Source: Treponema sp.
Lineage (GTDB): Bacteria; Spirochaetota; Spirochaetia; Treponematales; Breznakiellaceae
Assembly (NCBI GenBank): GCA_031286095.1
Contig: JAITUY010000058.1
Location: 1-35,511, forward strand
Direction of reading: 5' to 3'
DNA length: 35,511 nucleotides
How positions within the stretch are numbered: position 1 is the stretch's first letter; each line of letters begins with the position of its first letter. The notes below the pieces were generated by a model. It was given only the letters and a program-made list of their open reading frames with translations. It had not been told where the DNA came from and made no database searches. The position numbers and the translations under genes were made by a program. This document shows positions 1 to 8,942 of the stretch, in pieces.

Positions 1-2
1 AT

Positions 3-146
3 AAACAAATGCATGAAAAAAAACAAAAAGTAAATTCATTAATTTGTCCTAAATGTGGCGGTTCATTAGTTATTAGAAATGGACCTTATGGTAGTTTTTA
101 TGGTTGTTCAAATTATCCATCTTGTAGGTTCAAGCAAAATTATTAA
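3..146 (+). CDS. C-terminus of a protein with a topoisomerase-type C4 zinc finger (5' end outside window)
   Basis: Frame 3 reads ...SLICPKCGGSLVIRNGPYGSFYGCSNYPSCRFKQNY*; CxxC-x(n)-C-x4/5-C pattern of zf-C4_Topoisom. Confidence 0.8.
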   Translation, partial: KQMHEKKQKVNSLICPKCGGSLVIRNGPYGSFYGCSNYPSCRFKQNY

Positions 147-147
147 A

Positions 148-296
148 TGGACTTGTTCGACAACCCGGTTGGTTGTCGAACAAGTCTTGCGGTTTTTCAG
201 GCTATAAGCCTGCGAACGCGGACTTTAGTCCGAAAGTTCGACAAAACCGCATTTTTTATATGAAGTTATTCAGAAACTGAAGTTTCCGAACAACTC
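148..296 (+). repeat. Dispersed hairpin element copy 1 (subfamily A, long form)
   Basis: GGACTTGTTCGACAACCCGGTTGGTTGTCGAACAAGTC hairpin, GCGGTTTT...AAAACCGC branched arm, GTTATTCAGAAACTGAAGTTTCCGAACAACTC hairpin; followed by TA. Confidence 0.95.
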
Positions 297-410
297 TATT
301 GTTTTTTTACTTATTTTTCACTGTTGTTACTATCACATATTCACAAAATAATCTTTTAGATTATCGGAATTAATAAATACTTGTTATAAAAAAGCAAAAC
401 GGCATATAAC

Positions 411-537
411 GAGGTTGCAGAAAAACTGTTTTTGAACAAAAAAGCTATTGAAAAATCATTGATTTTAGGCATTTTGGGGCCAATTTTAGGCATATTTTGA
501 AGTCGTTTTTTTAGAAACTATGTTTTTCTGCAACCTC
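411..537. repeat. 127-bp element with 16-bp perfect terminal inverted repeats
   Basis: Begins GAGGTTGCAGAAAAAC and ends GTTTTTCTGCAACCTC (exact reverse complement). Confidence 0.7.
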
Positions 538-547
538 AATATACCTG

Positions 548-597
548 TAACTGCTAAATCGCCTTGGCGGCTCGGGCTACGCAAAACATTAGGCGCA
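548..597 (+). other. attC-like hairpin site 1 (candidate integron recombination site)
   Basis: TAACTGCTAAATCGCC TT GGCGGCTCGGGCTACGCAAAACATTAGGCGC; resembles site at 1191-1290 and ends in ATTAGGC. Confidence 0.4.
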
Positions 598-614
598 ATG
601 TTTTTGATATATAT

Positions 615-1133
615 TTATAAAAATCCAAAGGTATGTAAAAAGTATAAAATTGAAAATAATAGTGAAATAATAAAAATATAAAAAAATGGTTGTTTTATAA
701 AATATCTGAAAGTGATTTTATTTTTGTTTATTAATATATTCTTTATGATAATAGTTGAAATTATAATAGGAGATTGTAAAGCAAATAATATTAGTATAAT
801 ATCAATATAATCTAAAATAAACAAATCGTATATATTAATATTGTTAATTGGAAGATTATCAAAAAAATAATCTTGAATTATTCCTGATAATAATAAACTA
901 ACGTAACTAGTAATAATAAAATAAATCATATAAAGAATTAAATAAGATAATTTTAATGATTTATTAACAATAATAAATAACATTATTGGAATTGTAAATA
1001 ATATCAAAAATATTCCCAAAAAGGCAACTGCTTGGTGTTGATATGCAAAAAGCCATGGAATTGATAATAAACCTATTATCATAAATATAAGTAAAATAAA
1101 TATTGAAAATAAAACAATAAGTAATTTATTCAT
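615..1133 (-). CDS. Small multi-pass membrane protein, unknown function
   Basis: ORF with hydrophobic segments; start trimmed from the 1199 GTG to the internal ATG (MNKLLIVLFSIF...). Confidence 0.55.
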   Translation of the reverse strand: MNKLLIVLFSIFILLIFMIIGLLSIPWLFAYQHQAVAFLGIFLILFTIPIMLFIIVNKSLKLSYLILYMIYFIITSYVSLLLSGIIQDYFFDNLPINNINIYDLFILDYIDIILILFALQSPIIISTIIIKNILINKNKITFRYFIKQPFFYIFIISLLFSILYFLHTFGFL

Positions 1134-1190
1134 TACATAACAATATAATAAAAAATAGATATTGTAAATAGTAAAAAACAAAAACACTGC

Positions 1191-1290
1191 GCCTAACACG
1201 AGACTTCAACTGCTGAACCGCCTGCGAACTGCGCACCTTCGGCAAGACAGTTCTACGGCGGCTCTAACTGCGAAAAACCGAAGTCGGGCC
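1191..1290 (+). other. attC-like hairpin site 2
   Basis: GCCTAAC (RYYYAAC) then CAACTGCTGAACCGCC ... GGCGGCTCTAACTGCGAAAAAC; reverse strand reads GTTAGGC. Confidence 0.4.
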
Positions 1291-1468
1291 TGCGCCATTT
1301 GTGCGGTTTTTCTCCGCCAAATTTAGGGCAATTTACTACGCAACGCCCTATTACCTGCCCCAAACGTCAGTTACAGCTAAAGTATTATGTGCAATGCTGG
1401 CTAAAATTTATGAAAATATTAAAAAAATGTTGTATATATATTTTTTTTACGTTATATTTTATGTATTA

Positions 1469-1616
1469 GAGTTGTTCGGAAACTTCAGTTTCTCAACAAC
1501 TTCATATAAAAAACGCGGTTTTGTCGAACTTTCGGACTAAAGTCCGCGTTCGCAGGCTTATAGCCTGAAAAACCGCAAGACTTGTGAGACAACAAACCGG
1601 GTTGTCGAACAAGCCC
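1469..1616 (-). repeat. Dispersed hairpin element copy 2 (subfamily A, long form)
   Basis: GAGTTGTTCGGAAACTTCAGTTTC... CGCGGTTTTGTCGAACTTTCGGACTAAAGTCCG... GAGACAACAAACCGGGTTGTCGAACAAGCCC. Confidence 0.95.
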
Positions 1617-1787
1617 AGGGGGCAAATACCGTTCACCTTATCATTAAACTTACATGATAGTTATATATCTTGTATAACAATAACATAGGAAGGAACTTTG
1701 AGTTCTTTGCGCCTCTGCGAGAAAAAATTAGGAAGTAATGTTTTAAACCCTTGAAAACACACTAAACCTATTGTATAAATAGGGTAT

Positions 1788-2918
1788 ATGGATATAAGCA
1801 CAATATGCGTACACGGGTGCGAAAAGAAGTTTGACACGACAGGGGCGGTAGCCGTTCCGATATTCGCGTCCGCTACTTTCGCGCACCCGGGCGTTGGACA
1901 AAGCACCGGTTTTGATTACTCTCGTTCGCTAAACCCCACAACTGTGCATTTGGAAGACACTGCCGCCGCTTTGGAAGGAGGCAGACACGCTGTAGCGTTT
2001 TCTTCAGGCATGGCGGCGGTTTCGGCATTGATAGAACTGTTTTCACCGGGCGAGCATATTATCGCTTCAGACGATCTTTACGGCGGCACATTCCGTCTTT
2101 TTTCGCACATATCACAAAAGAACGGCGTTAAATTTTCTTACGCTGATACGCTGGAAAAAATAGAAAAAGAGATAACTTCTTCTACAAAAGCGATATTTGT
2201 AGAAACGCCTTCCAATCCGATGATGCGCGTAACGGATATTTCCGCAGTTGCAAAAATCGCGCAAAAAAACAATTTGCTTTTTATTGTAGACAACACATTT
2301 CTTACGCCGTATTTTCAACAGCCGTTTTCTCTTGGAGCCGATATTGTTCTGCACAGCGCGACAAAATATTTAGGCGGACATAACGATACTCTGGCGGGGC
2401 TGTTGATTGTAAAGAATGATGATATTGCGGAAAAATTACGGTTTATCGCTAAAACCACAGGCGGCTGTCTTTCGCCTTTTGACAGTTTTCTTATTATCCG
2501 CGGGATAAAAACCCTTGCGATTCGGATGGAACGCCAGCAAGAAACCGCGCTTAAAATCGCGCGTTGGCTTTTACAGCAAAGCGCGGTAAAAAAAGTTTAT
2601 TATCCAGGATTACCGGAACACCCCGATTATGAAGTATCCCTCAGACAGACAAGCGGTTTTGGCGGGATGATTTCCTTCTCTGTAGCGAACGGGCAAGCGG
2701 CGGTAAAAATACTGGAAAGCGTAAAAATTATAAAATATGCCGAAAGTTTAGGAGGAGTTGAAAGCCTTATCACCTATCCGGTTCTTCAAACTCACGCCGA
2801 CATTCCCGAAAGCGAAAGAATAGCGCGGGGCATAGACGATTGTTTGTTGCGCCTATCGGTTGGACTTGAAGCGCCGGACGATCTAATAGCCGACCTTAAA
2901 CAGGCTTTTTCCCAATGA
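1788..2918 (+). CDS. Cys/Met-metabolism PLP-dependent enzyme (cystathionine gamma-synthase / beta- or gamma-lyase type)
   Basis: ATKYLGGHND PLP-lysine region, VETPSNPMMRVTDI, SLGGVESLITYP; full-length ORF. Confidence 0.92.
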   Translation: MDISTICVHGCEKKFDTTGAVAVPIFASATFAHPGVGQSTGFDYSRSLNPTTVHLEDTAAALEGGRHAVAFSSGMAAVSALIELFSPGEHIIASDDLYGGTFRLFSHISQKNGVKFSYADTLEKIEKEITSSTKAIFVETPSNPMMRVTDISAVAKIAQKNNLLFIVDNTFLTPYFQQPFSLGADIVLHSATKYLGGHNDTLAGLLIVKNDDIAEKLRFIAKTTGGCLSPFDSFLIIRGIKTLAIRMERQQETALKIARWLLQQSAVKKVYYPGLPEHPDYEVSLRQTSGFGGMISFSVANGQAAVKILESVKIIKYAESLGGVESLITYPVLQTHADIPESERIARGIDDCLLRLSVGLEAPDDLIADLKQAFSQ

Positions 2919-4132
2919 AGTACAATTTTGACCGCGTAATAAACAGAAAAAACACCTGTAGCATAAAATACGAACCCTCATGGCGCGGAAAACCTGATGA
3001 TGTGCTTCCCTTGTGGGTCGCCGATATGGATTTTCCCGCTCCGCCCTGCGTTCAAGAAGCGCTTATCCGCAGGGCAAAACATGGAATCTTCGGCTACTCC
3101 GAGCCTGACGCGGAATATTTTGATGTTATGCGCAAATGGTTTGATGTCCGCTTTAACTGGGCTATACAGCGCGACTGGCTGACAATTACTCCAGGGGTGG
3201 TAAACGCCCTGTACATCGCCGTCCGCGCGTTAACAGAACCGGGGGACGGTATTGTTATACAACAGCCCGTGTATTATCCGTTTGAATCAAGCATAAGGCA
3301 AACGGGACGGCAATTGCTTGTCAATGAACTTATATACAGCGAAGAATGCGGCGAAAAACGCGGTCTTTTTCGCTATACAATAGATTTTAATGATTTTGAG
3401 GAAAAGATCAAACAGGCAAAGTTGTTCATTATGTGCAATCCGCATAACCCTGTAGGGCGCGTCTGGAACCTTGATGAACTTACGCGCATGGGCGAAATAT
3501 GCCTGCGTTACGGCGTAAATGTTATCGCCGATGAAATCCACGAAGATTTTATTTTTCCAGGACACCGCCACCTCGTGTTTGCCGCGTTAAATCAGGAATT
3601 TGCGGATATTACCGTTACCTGCACGTCCCCGTCAAAAACATTTAATCTTGCCGGACTTATGAACGCCAATATTTTTATTTCCAACAAAGAACTGCGCGGA
3701 AAATTCAAAGAGGAGTACGTAAGATGCGGTTTAAGCCAGCCGGGTATAATGGGGCTGTCCGCCTGCAAAGCGGCGTATCAAGACGGCGCGCAGTGGCTGG
3801 ATCAGCTAATTGACTATCTAACAAAAAATATGTTATTATTAAAAACATATCTTTCCTGTAACATCCCAAAGATTAAACTTATTGAGCCGGAAGGAACATA
3901 TCTTGCGTGGCTGGATTGTAACGAACTTGGGCTTTCCGCCCAAAAACTGGATGAGACTGTTACGCAAAAAGGGAAATTATGGCTTAGCGCGGGTTATTCG
4001 TTTGGAAAAGGAGGCAATGGTTTCCAGCGCATGAATGCCGCCTGTCCGCGCTCTGTATTGCAAAACGCGCTGGAACGGTTGAAAAGCGTGGATTGGGAAA
4101 AAGCCCGGCACGAATCAACAACCTCGCTATGA
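2915..4132 (+). CDS. patB: MalY/PatB-type C-S lyase (aminotransferase fold I)
   Basis: MKYNFDRVINRKNTCSIKYE..., LPLWVADMDFPAPP, SPSKTFNLAGL; overlaps previous stop by ATGA. Confidence 0.92.
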   Translation: MKYNFDRVINRKNTCSIKYEPSWRGKPDDVLPLWVADMDFPAPPCVQEALIRRAKHGIFGYSEPDAEYFDVMRKWFDVRFNWAIQRDWLTITPGVVNALYIAVRALTEPGDGIVIQQPVYYPFESSIRQTGRQLLVNELIYSEECGEKRGLFRYTIDFNDFEEKIKQAKLFIMCNPHNPVGRVWNLDELTRMGEICLRYGVNVIADEIHEDFIFPGHRHLVFAALNQEFADITVTCTSPSKTFNLAGLMNANIFISNKELRGKFKEEYVRCGLSQPGIMGLSACKAAYQDGAQWLDQLIDYLTKNMLLLKTYLSCNIPKIKLIEPEGTYLAWLDCNELGLSAQKLDETVTQKGKLWLSAGYSFGKGGNGFQRMNAACPRSVLQNALERLKSVDWEKARHESTTSL

Positions 4133-4155
4133 ACGGCGGAATTGTTGTTCTTATA

Positions 4156-4246
4156 ATGGACTTGTTCGACAACCCGGTTGGTTGTCTCACAAGTCTTGCG
4201 GTTTTTATATGAAGTTGTTCAGAAACTGAAGTTTCCGAACAACTCC
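4156..4246 (+). repeat. Dispersed hairpin element copy 3 (subfamily A, central arm deleted)
   Basis: TAATGGACTTGTTCGACAACCCGGTTGGTTGTCTCACAAGTCTTGCGGTTTTTATATGAAGTTGTTCAGAAACTGAAGTTTCCGAACAACTC. Confidence 0.95.
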
Positions 4247-4336
4247 AATGTATTTGTATTCGGGGTTTAATGCACTTTTCAGCGCCTAAAAGAGCTGGAT
4301 ATTAAACCTCTCAGCACGAATAAAACGGAGGGAAAA

Positions 4337-5329
4337 ATGAAAAATAAAAAACTTTTTTTAATGGCAACGGCGCTTTCTCTGCTTGCCGTTACTATCTTTT
4401 TTGCGGGCTGTTTTGAAAAAGTACAGGCGCAGGAAAAACCGCAAGCCCTTCCCTCGAAGCCTACTGCGCCCGCGCAGATTTCCAAAGTATATTTCACCGC
4501 AGACATAAGCCCCGCTGGGCTAATGGCGGTTTACAAGGCGCTTGGACAACAGCCAAGCGGCAGGGTTGCGGTAAAAATCTCTACGGGTGAATCACCTAAC
4601 AGCAACCATCTGCGTCCTGCTTTGATAAAAGACCTTGTTCAGTCAGTAAAAGGCACTATCGTTGAATCGAACACCGCCTACGGAGGAAGACGGGCAAGCA
4701 CTGCCGTACACAAACAGACAGCAAAGGATCACGGGTTTACAGCAATAGCCAATGTTGACATTCTTGACGAAAAAGGATCGATAAGCATTCCGGTAAAAGA
4801 CGGTACAAGGCTTAAAGAAAATTTTGTCGGCGCTAATTTTAAAAATTACGATTACTATGTCGTGCTTTCACATTTTAAAGGTCACGGAATGGGCGGCTTC
4901 GGCGGCGCTATCAAAAACATTTCCATAGGCATAGCGTCGTCGGAAGGAAAAGCGTGGATACACACCGGAGGAAAGAGCAAGTCCGGTTTTTCGGGAGATC
5001 AAAATTCATTTCTTGATTCAATGGCCGAGGCGGGAAAATCCGTCGTTGACAGTTTGAACGGCAAAATCCTCTATATAAATGTGATGAACCGTCTTTCGGT
5101 GGATTGCGACTGCAACGCAAACCCCGCTACTCCCGATATGCACGACATAGGAATACTCTCGTCTCTCGATCCTGTCGCCCTCGATCAAGCCTGCGTTGAT
5201 CTTGTGTACGCCGCCCCCGACGGAAAAAATTTAATACAGCGCATTGAATCGAGAAACGGAAAGAGGACGATCGAGCACGGGGCGGAGATAGGGCTTGGCA
5301 GTAAAAAATACGAACTTATAAAATTGTAA
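4337..5329 (+). CDS. DUF362-domain protein, exported (probable lipoprotein)
   Basis: Signal with FAGC lipobox; KISTGESPNSNHLRPALIKDLV, NISIGIASSEGK, DPVALDQACVDL typical of DUF362. Confidence 0.8.
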   Translation: MKNKKLFLMATALSLLAVTIFFAGCFEKVQAQEKPQALPSKPTAPAQISKVYFTADISPAGLMAVYKALGQQPSGRVAVKISTGESPNSNHLRPALIKDLVQSVKGTIVESNTAYGGRRASTAVHKQTAKDHGFTAIANVDILDEKGSISIPVKDGTRLKENFVGANFKNYDYYVVLSHFKGHGMGGFGGAIKNISIGIASSEGKAWIHTGGKSKSGFSGDQNSFLDSMAEAGKSVVDSLNGKILYINVMNRLSVDCDCNANPATPDMHDIGILSSLDPVALDQACVDLVYAAPDGKNLIQRIESRNGKRTIEHGAEIGLGSKKYELIKL

Positions 5330-5341
5330 ACCCAAATTACA

Positions 5342-6244
5342 ATGACTGATGCGTTTACAAGAGAACTGATTTATCTCTGGTATTACTTTTCTATTCAGTT
5401 TGAGCAAATTTTTTGGTACTGGCTGTTCGGAATGGTGTTGGGATCGATTATTTCAGTCTTTGGAAAAGAAAAAATCCACACGCTCTTTGTTTCAATGCGT
5501 AACACGAAAATGGGCGTTTTTGGTATTATTCCCGCCTCGCTTTTGGGCATTGCCTCGCCTTTATGCATGTACGGCACAATCCCTATTGCCGCAGGTTTCG
5601 CCGAAAAAGGCATGGCGCACGAATGGATCGCCGCCTTTGTAATGAGTTCAATTCTTCTTAACCCGCAGTTGCTTTTTTATAGCGCCGCTCTGGGCATACC
5701 GGCGCTTGTTATACGTTTTGTTAGTTGTTTTCTTTGCGGCATAATAGCTGGAATTTGCGTGAGGTTATTTTTCAAGAAGGGGCCGTTTTTTAAGTTTGCC
5801 AAATTTGAAAACAAGGAGAGCCGCGACACAGACCCTAATCCGCTTATCCGCTTCCTAAAAAATTTAGGAAGAAACATCAAGGCAACTGGGCCGTACTTTT
5901 TGGCGGGTATTATTCTTACAGCGCTTTTCCAGCGGTATGCGCCTCAGGAAACATTTGCTAAGTTATTCGGAAAGAACAAAGGATTCGGCGTGTTGATGTC
6001 CGCGGCTATTGGCGTTCCTTTATATGTGTGCGGCGGCGGCACGATCCCGCTTCTCCGCGAATGGATGTTAAACGGCATGACATTGGGTTCCGCATCGGCG
6101 TTTATGATTACAGGTCAGGCTATGAAAATAACCAACCTCGGGGCGGTAAAGATAGTTCTAGGCGTCAAGCGCTTTTTATTGTTTGTACTTTTTACGTTAC
6201 TGTTTGCCCTGCTAACAGGTCTTGCAGTAGATTTATTTTTTTAA
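5342..6244 (+). CDS. Permease, YraQ / SO_0444 (DUF318)-like
   Basis: SPLCMYGTIPIAAGFAEKG and VPLYVCGGGTIPLLREWMLNGMTLGSASAFMITGQAMK; multiple TM segments; 12 nt after the DUF362 stop. Confidence 0.8.
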   Translation: MTDAFTRELIYLWYYFSIQFEQIFWYWLFGMVLGSIISVFGKEKIHTLFVSMRNTKMGVFGIIPASLLGIASPLCMYGTIPIAAGFAEKGMAHEWIAAFVMSSILLNPQLLFYSAALGIPALVIRFVSCFLCGIIAGICVRLFFKKGPFFKFAKFENKESRDTDPNPLIRFLKNLGRNIKATGPYFLAGIILTALFQRYAPQETFAKLFGKNKGFGVLMSAAIGVPLYVCGGGTIPLLREWMLNGMTLGSASAFMITGQAMKITNLGAVKIVLGVKRFLLFVLFTLLFALLTGLAVDLFF

Positions 6245-6369
6245 TGGACTTGTTCTGCAACTGCGAACATTCGGTTCGAGTTGGTTGTCTCATGGTCAGC
6301 TACGCTGACCAGTCCTGCATTTTTTATTGGTAGTTGTTCAGAAAACTGAAGTTTACGAACAACTCTTAT
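6245..6369 (+). repeat. Dispersed hairpin element copy 4 (subfamily B)
   Basis: ATGGACTTGTTCTGCAACTGCGAACATTCGGTTCGAGTTGGTTGTCTCATGG...GTTGTTCAGAAAACTGAAGTTTACGAACAACTC. Confidence 0.88.
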
Positions 6370-6386
6370 CAAGAACAGGTAAAATA

Positions 6387-6420
6387 GAGTTGTTTAAAAA
6401 CATTAGCTGTTAAACAAGTA
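6387..6420 (-). repeat. Solo degenerate right-end hairpin of the dispersed element
   Basis: gagttgtttaaaaacattagctgttaaacaagt, close to the right hairpin of copy 11. Confidence 0.5.
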
Positions 6421-6620
6421 AATATAAAACAAAAATATATACACTAATATTTATATAAAAACTATATAAAATGGGACAAAAATATTTATATATAAATTAA
6501 ATAAAAATGGGACGAATTTCCTTGCCTTATTCGGTTATTTTTATATCTTTTAATAAAAGGCCTTTTTTAAAGATTTTATCGGTTTTTTAGCCATTTATAG
6601 CGAAAAAGGGGGATATTAAA

Positions 6621-8819
6621 ATGAAAATTAGGGTTAAATTGAGCGTTTTAATGATAGCCATTGTAATGGTTGTAGCAGGCGGTCTCGCGACTATTTTACT
6701 GCGGCAGGCATCCAATATAAGCCTAAACCTCAGTAAACGAAGCACTATGTATCTTACACGTCAGCGCGCCCAATACTGGAGCGGACGGATGAACAGGTAT
6801 ATAGAGGTGTTACGTACGATGGCTAATGTAATGGAGGATTATGAAAATGTAGCGAAAAATACACGGCGCGGCCAATATGAAGAAATGATGCAGTCTGTTT
6901 TTATTGAACAGCCCGATTTTGTCCGTATGTTTACCGTCTGGAGACCAAACGCCATTGACGGCATGGACGCTCTTAATATAGGCAGGACAGGTTCAACCGA
7001 AACAGGACAATTTGCCTATGCTCTGACAAGAGAAAACGGCAAGACGCAGGCTATAACCTGCATCGTTATTCCGTCTGTTATGGAGCATATTAACGGTCCT
7101 AATGCGCTTAAAGATGACGTGAGCCAGCCCTCCGTGGTTAATTTAGCCGGGAAGGACACTTATATAATCAAAATTATAATTCCGGTAATAAATAAACGTA
7201 CCAACGAAGTAGTCGGGGCTGTAGGCTGTCAGTTGAATATAGATTTAATACAGCCGATACTGGACGCTACTATCGAAAAATCAGAAGAAATCTCCTTAAT
7301 GTCCATTTATTCCAGCAACGGGTTTATTTTGGGATGTTTCAAACCAGAACGCATAGGGAAAATGCTGGTTGACGTGGAAGCGCATTTCGGTAGCTATTCG
7401 ACAGCCGCTTTCGACGCCGTTAAAGCCGGGGAAGAATATGAGTGTTTTAATTATTCTCCCGCGCTTAATACAAATATACAAATTGCCATGGTTCCTGTTC
7501 CCATAGGGGATTCAGACACAACATGGTCGATAATGATCGGCTCAACAGAAGAGTACATCATGAGAGATGTCAAAGCGATGACCAAATTTACCATTATTCT
7601 GGCGCTGATAGCCATTACAGCGGCTTCTGTCATTGTGTATTTTGTTATATACAAAACTACTAAACCAATCGTTAACGTAACAGATACTCTCAGGGACATT
7701 GCCGAAGGCGAAGGAGACCTGACCAAGAAAATCGCAGTTAATTCCAAAGACGAAGTGGGCGACCTTGCCAAGTACTTCAACGAAACGCTTGAGAAGATAA
7801 AAAAACTCATCATAACCATCAAAAAAGAAGCGGACGGTTTATCCAATATCGGCAATGATCTTGCCAGCAACATGACCGAAACTGCCGCCGCGGTTAACCA
7901 GATTACCGCCAACATTCAGAGCATCAAGGGGCGCGTCATTAACCAGAGCGCCAGCGTTACACAAACCAACGCCACTATGGAACAGGTTATCACCAACATC
8001 AACAAACTTAACGACCATGTAGAAAATCAGAGCGCCAACATTAGTCAGGCGTCATCTGCGATTGAGGAAATGGTAGCAAATATTAATTCGGTAACCAAAA
8101 CGCTGGTTAGTAACGCGAGCAACGTAAAAACACTGGAAAAAGCATCGGAAATCGGCCGCAAAGGTATACAGGAAGTAGCGGAAAACATTCAGGAAATAGC
8201 ACATGAATCCGAAGCGCTTTTAAAGATTAACTCGGTAATGAAAAACATCGCCAGCCAGACAAATCTGCTTTCGATGAACGCGGCGATAGAAGCCGCACAC
8301 GCAGGGATCGCGGGCAAAGGCTTTGCCGTAGTCGCCGATGAAATCCGTAAACTTGCGGAAAGCTCAGGCGAGCAGTCAAAAATTATCGGCGATACCCTGA
8401 AAACAATAAAAGATTCAATCGACAACATATTAATATCTACGGAAAACGTGATTAACAAGTTTGAAGCGATTGACTCAGGCGTTAAGACTGTGGTGGAGCA
8501 AGAGGATAATATCCGTAACGCGATGGAAGAACAGGGTCAGGGGAGCAAACAAGTTCTTGAGGGCGTAGTTAATGTTAACGAAATTACCAGGCAGGTAAAA
8601 AGCGGTAGCGTGGAAATGCTTGAAGGTAGCAAGGAAGTGATAAATGAAAGCCACAACCTTGAAATTGTTACACAGGAAATAACCGGTGGCATGAACGAAA
8701 TGGCTTCAGGCGCGGAGCAGGTTAACATTGCTGTAAACAATATTAATGAGATGACCAATAAAAACCGCGAAAGAATTAGAAATTTAATGCAGGAGGTATC
8801 GCGCTTTAAGGTAGCGTGA
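6621..8819 (+). CDS. Methyl-accepting chemotaxis protein with periplasmic Cache-like sensor and HAMP
   Basis: Two TM segments, HAMP, signalling hairpin [36 protein letters not shown]. Confidence 0.95.
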   Translation: MKIRVKLSVLMIAIVMVVAGGLATILLRQASNISLNLSKRSTMYLTRQRAQYWSGRMNRYIEVLRTMANVMEDYENVAKNTRRGQYEEMMQSVFIEQPDFVRMFTVWRPNAIDGMDALNIGRTGSTETGQFAYALTRENGKTQAITCIVIPSVMEHINGPNALKDDVSQPSVVNLAGKDTYIIKIIIPVINKRTNEVVGAVGCQLNIDLIQPILDATIEKSEEISLMSIYSSNGFILGCFKPERIGKMLVDVEAHFGSYSTAAFDAVKAGEEYECFNYSPALNTNIQIAMVPVPIGDSDTTWSIMIGSTEEYIMRDVKAMTKFTIILALIAITAASVIVYFVIYKTTKPIVNVTDTLRDIAEGEGDLTKKIAVNSKDEVGDLAKYFNETLEKIKKLIITIKKEADGLSNIGNDLASNMTETAAAVNQITANIQSIKGRVINQSASVTQTNATMEQVITNINKLNDHVENQSANISQASSAIEEMVANINSVTKTLVSNASNVKTLEKASEIGRKGIQEVAENIQEIAHESEALLKINSVMKNIASQTNLLSMNAAIEAAHAGIAGKGFAVVADEIRKLAESSGEQSKIIGDTLKTIKDSIDNILISTENVINKFEAIDSGVKTVVEQEDNIRNAMEEQGQGSKQVLEGVVNVNEITRQVKSGSVEMLEGSKEVINESHNLEIVTQEITGGMNEMASGAEQVNIAVNNINEMTNKNRERIRNLMQEVSRFKVA

Positions 8820-8848
8820 TTAAAAATAATTGCGCGTTTTTCATCTTT

Positions 8849-8912
8849 GCCTGACTGCTTCTTACGAAAGTTGCTTTTTCAAAAGCTTGCTTCCGTAAAA
8901 AAGCAGTCAGGC
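8849..8912. terminator. Long intergenic hairpin between chemoreceptor and hybrid kinase genes
   Basis: 12-bp perfect outer stem GCCTGACTGCTT ... AAGCAGTCAGGC with additional inner pairing. Confidence 0.6.
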
Positions 8913-8942
8913 ATACTGTTTAACAAAACAGAGGGGAAAGTT

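Noticed and set aside
1301-1540. 79-aa ORF as a real gene
   Set aside because: C-terminal third is encoded by element copy 2 and the N-terminus lies in attC-like hairpin DNA.
1617-1787. SAM or other methionine riboswitch upstream of the C-S lyase pair
   Set aside because: No recognisable SAM-I/II core; only AT-rich DNA and a CTCTGCG repeat motif.
7451-7915. 154-aa minus-strand ORF and other antisense ORFs within the chemoreceptor, kinase, peptidase and helicase genes
   Set aside because: Opposite-strand frames to clearly conserved proteins, low-quality sequence, no recognisable domains.
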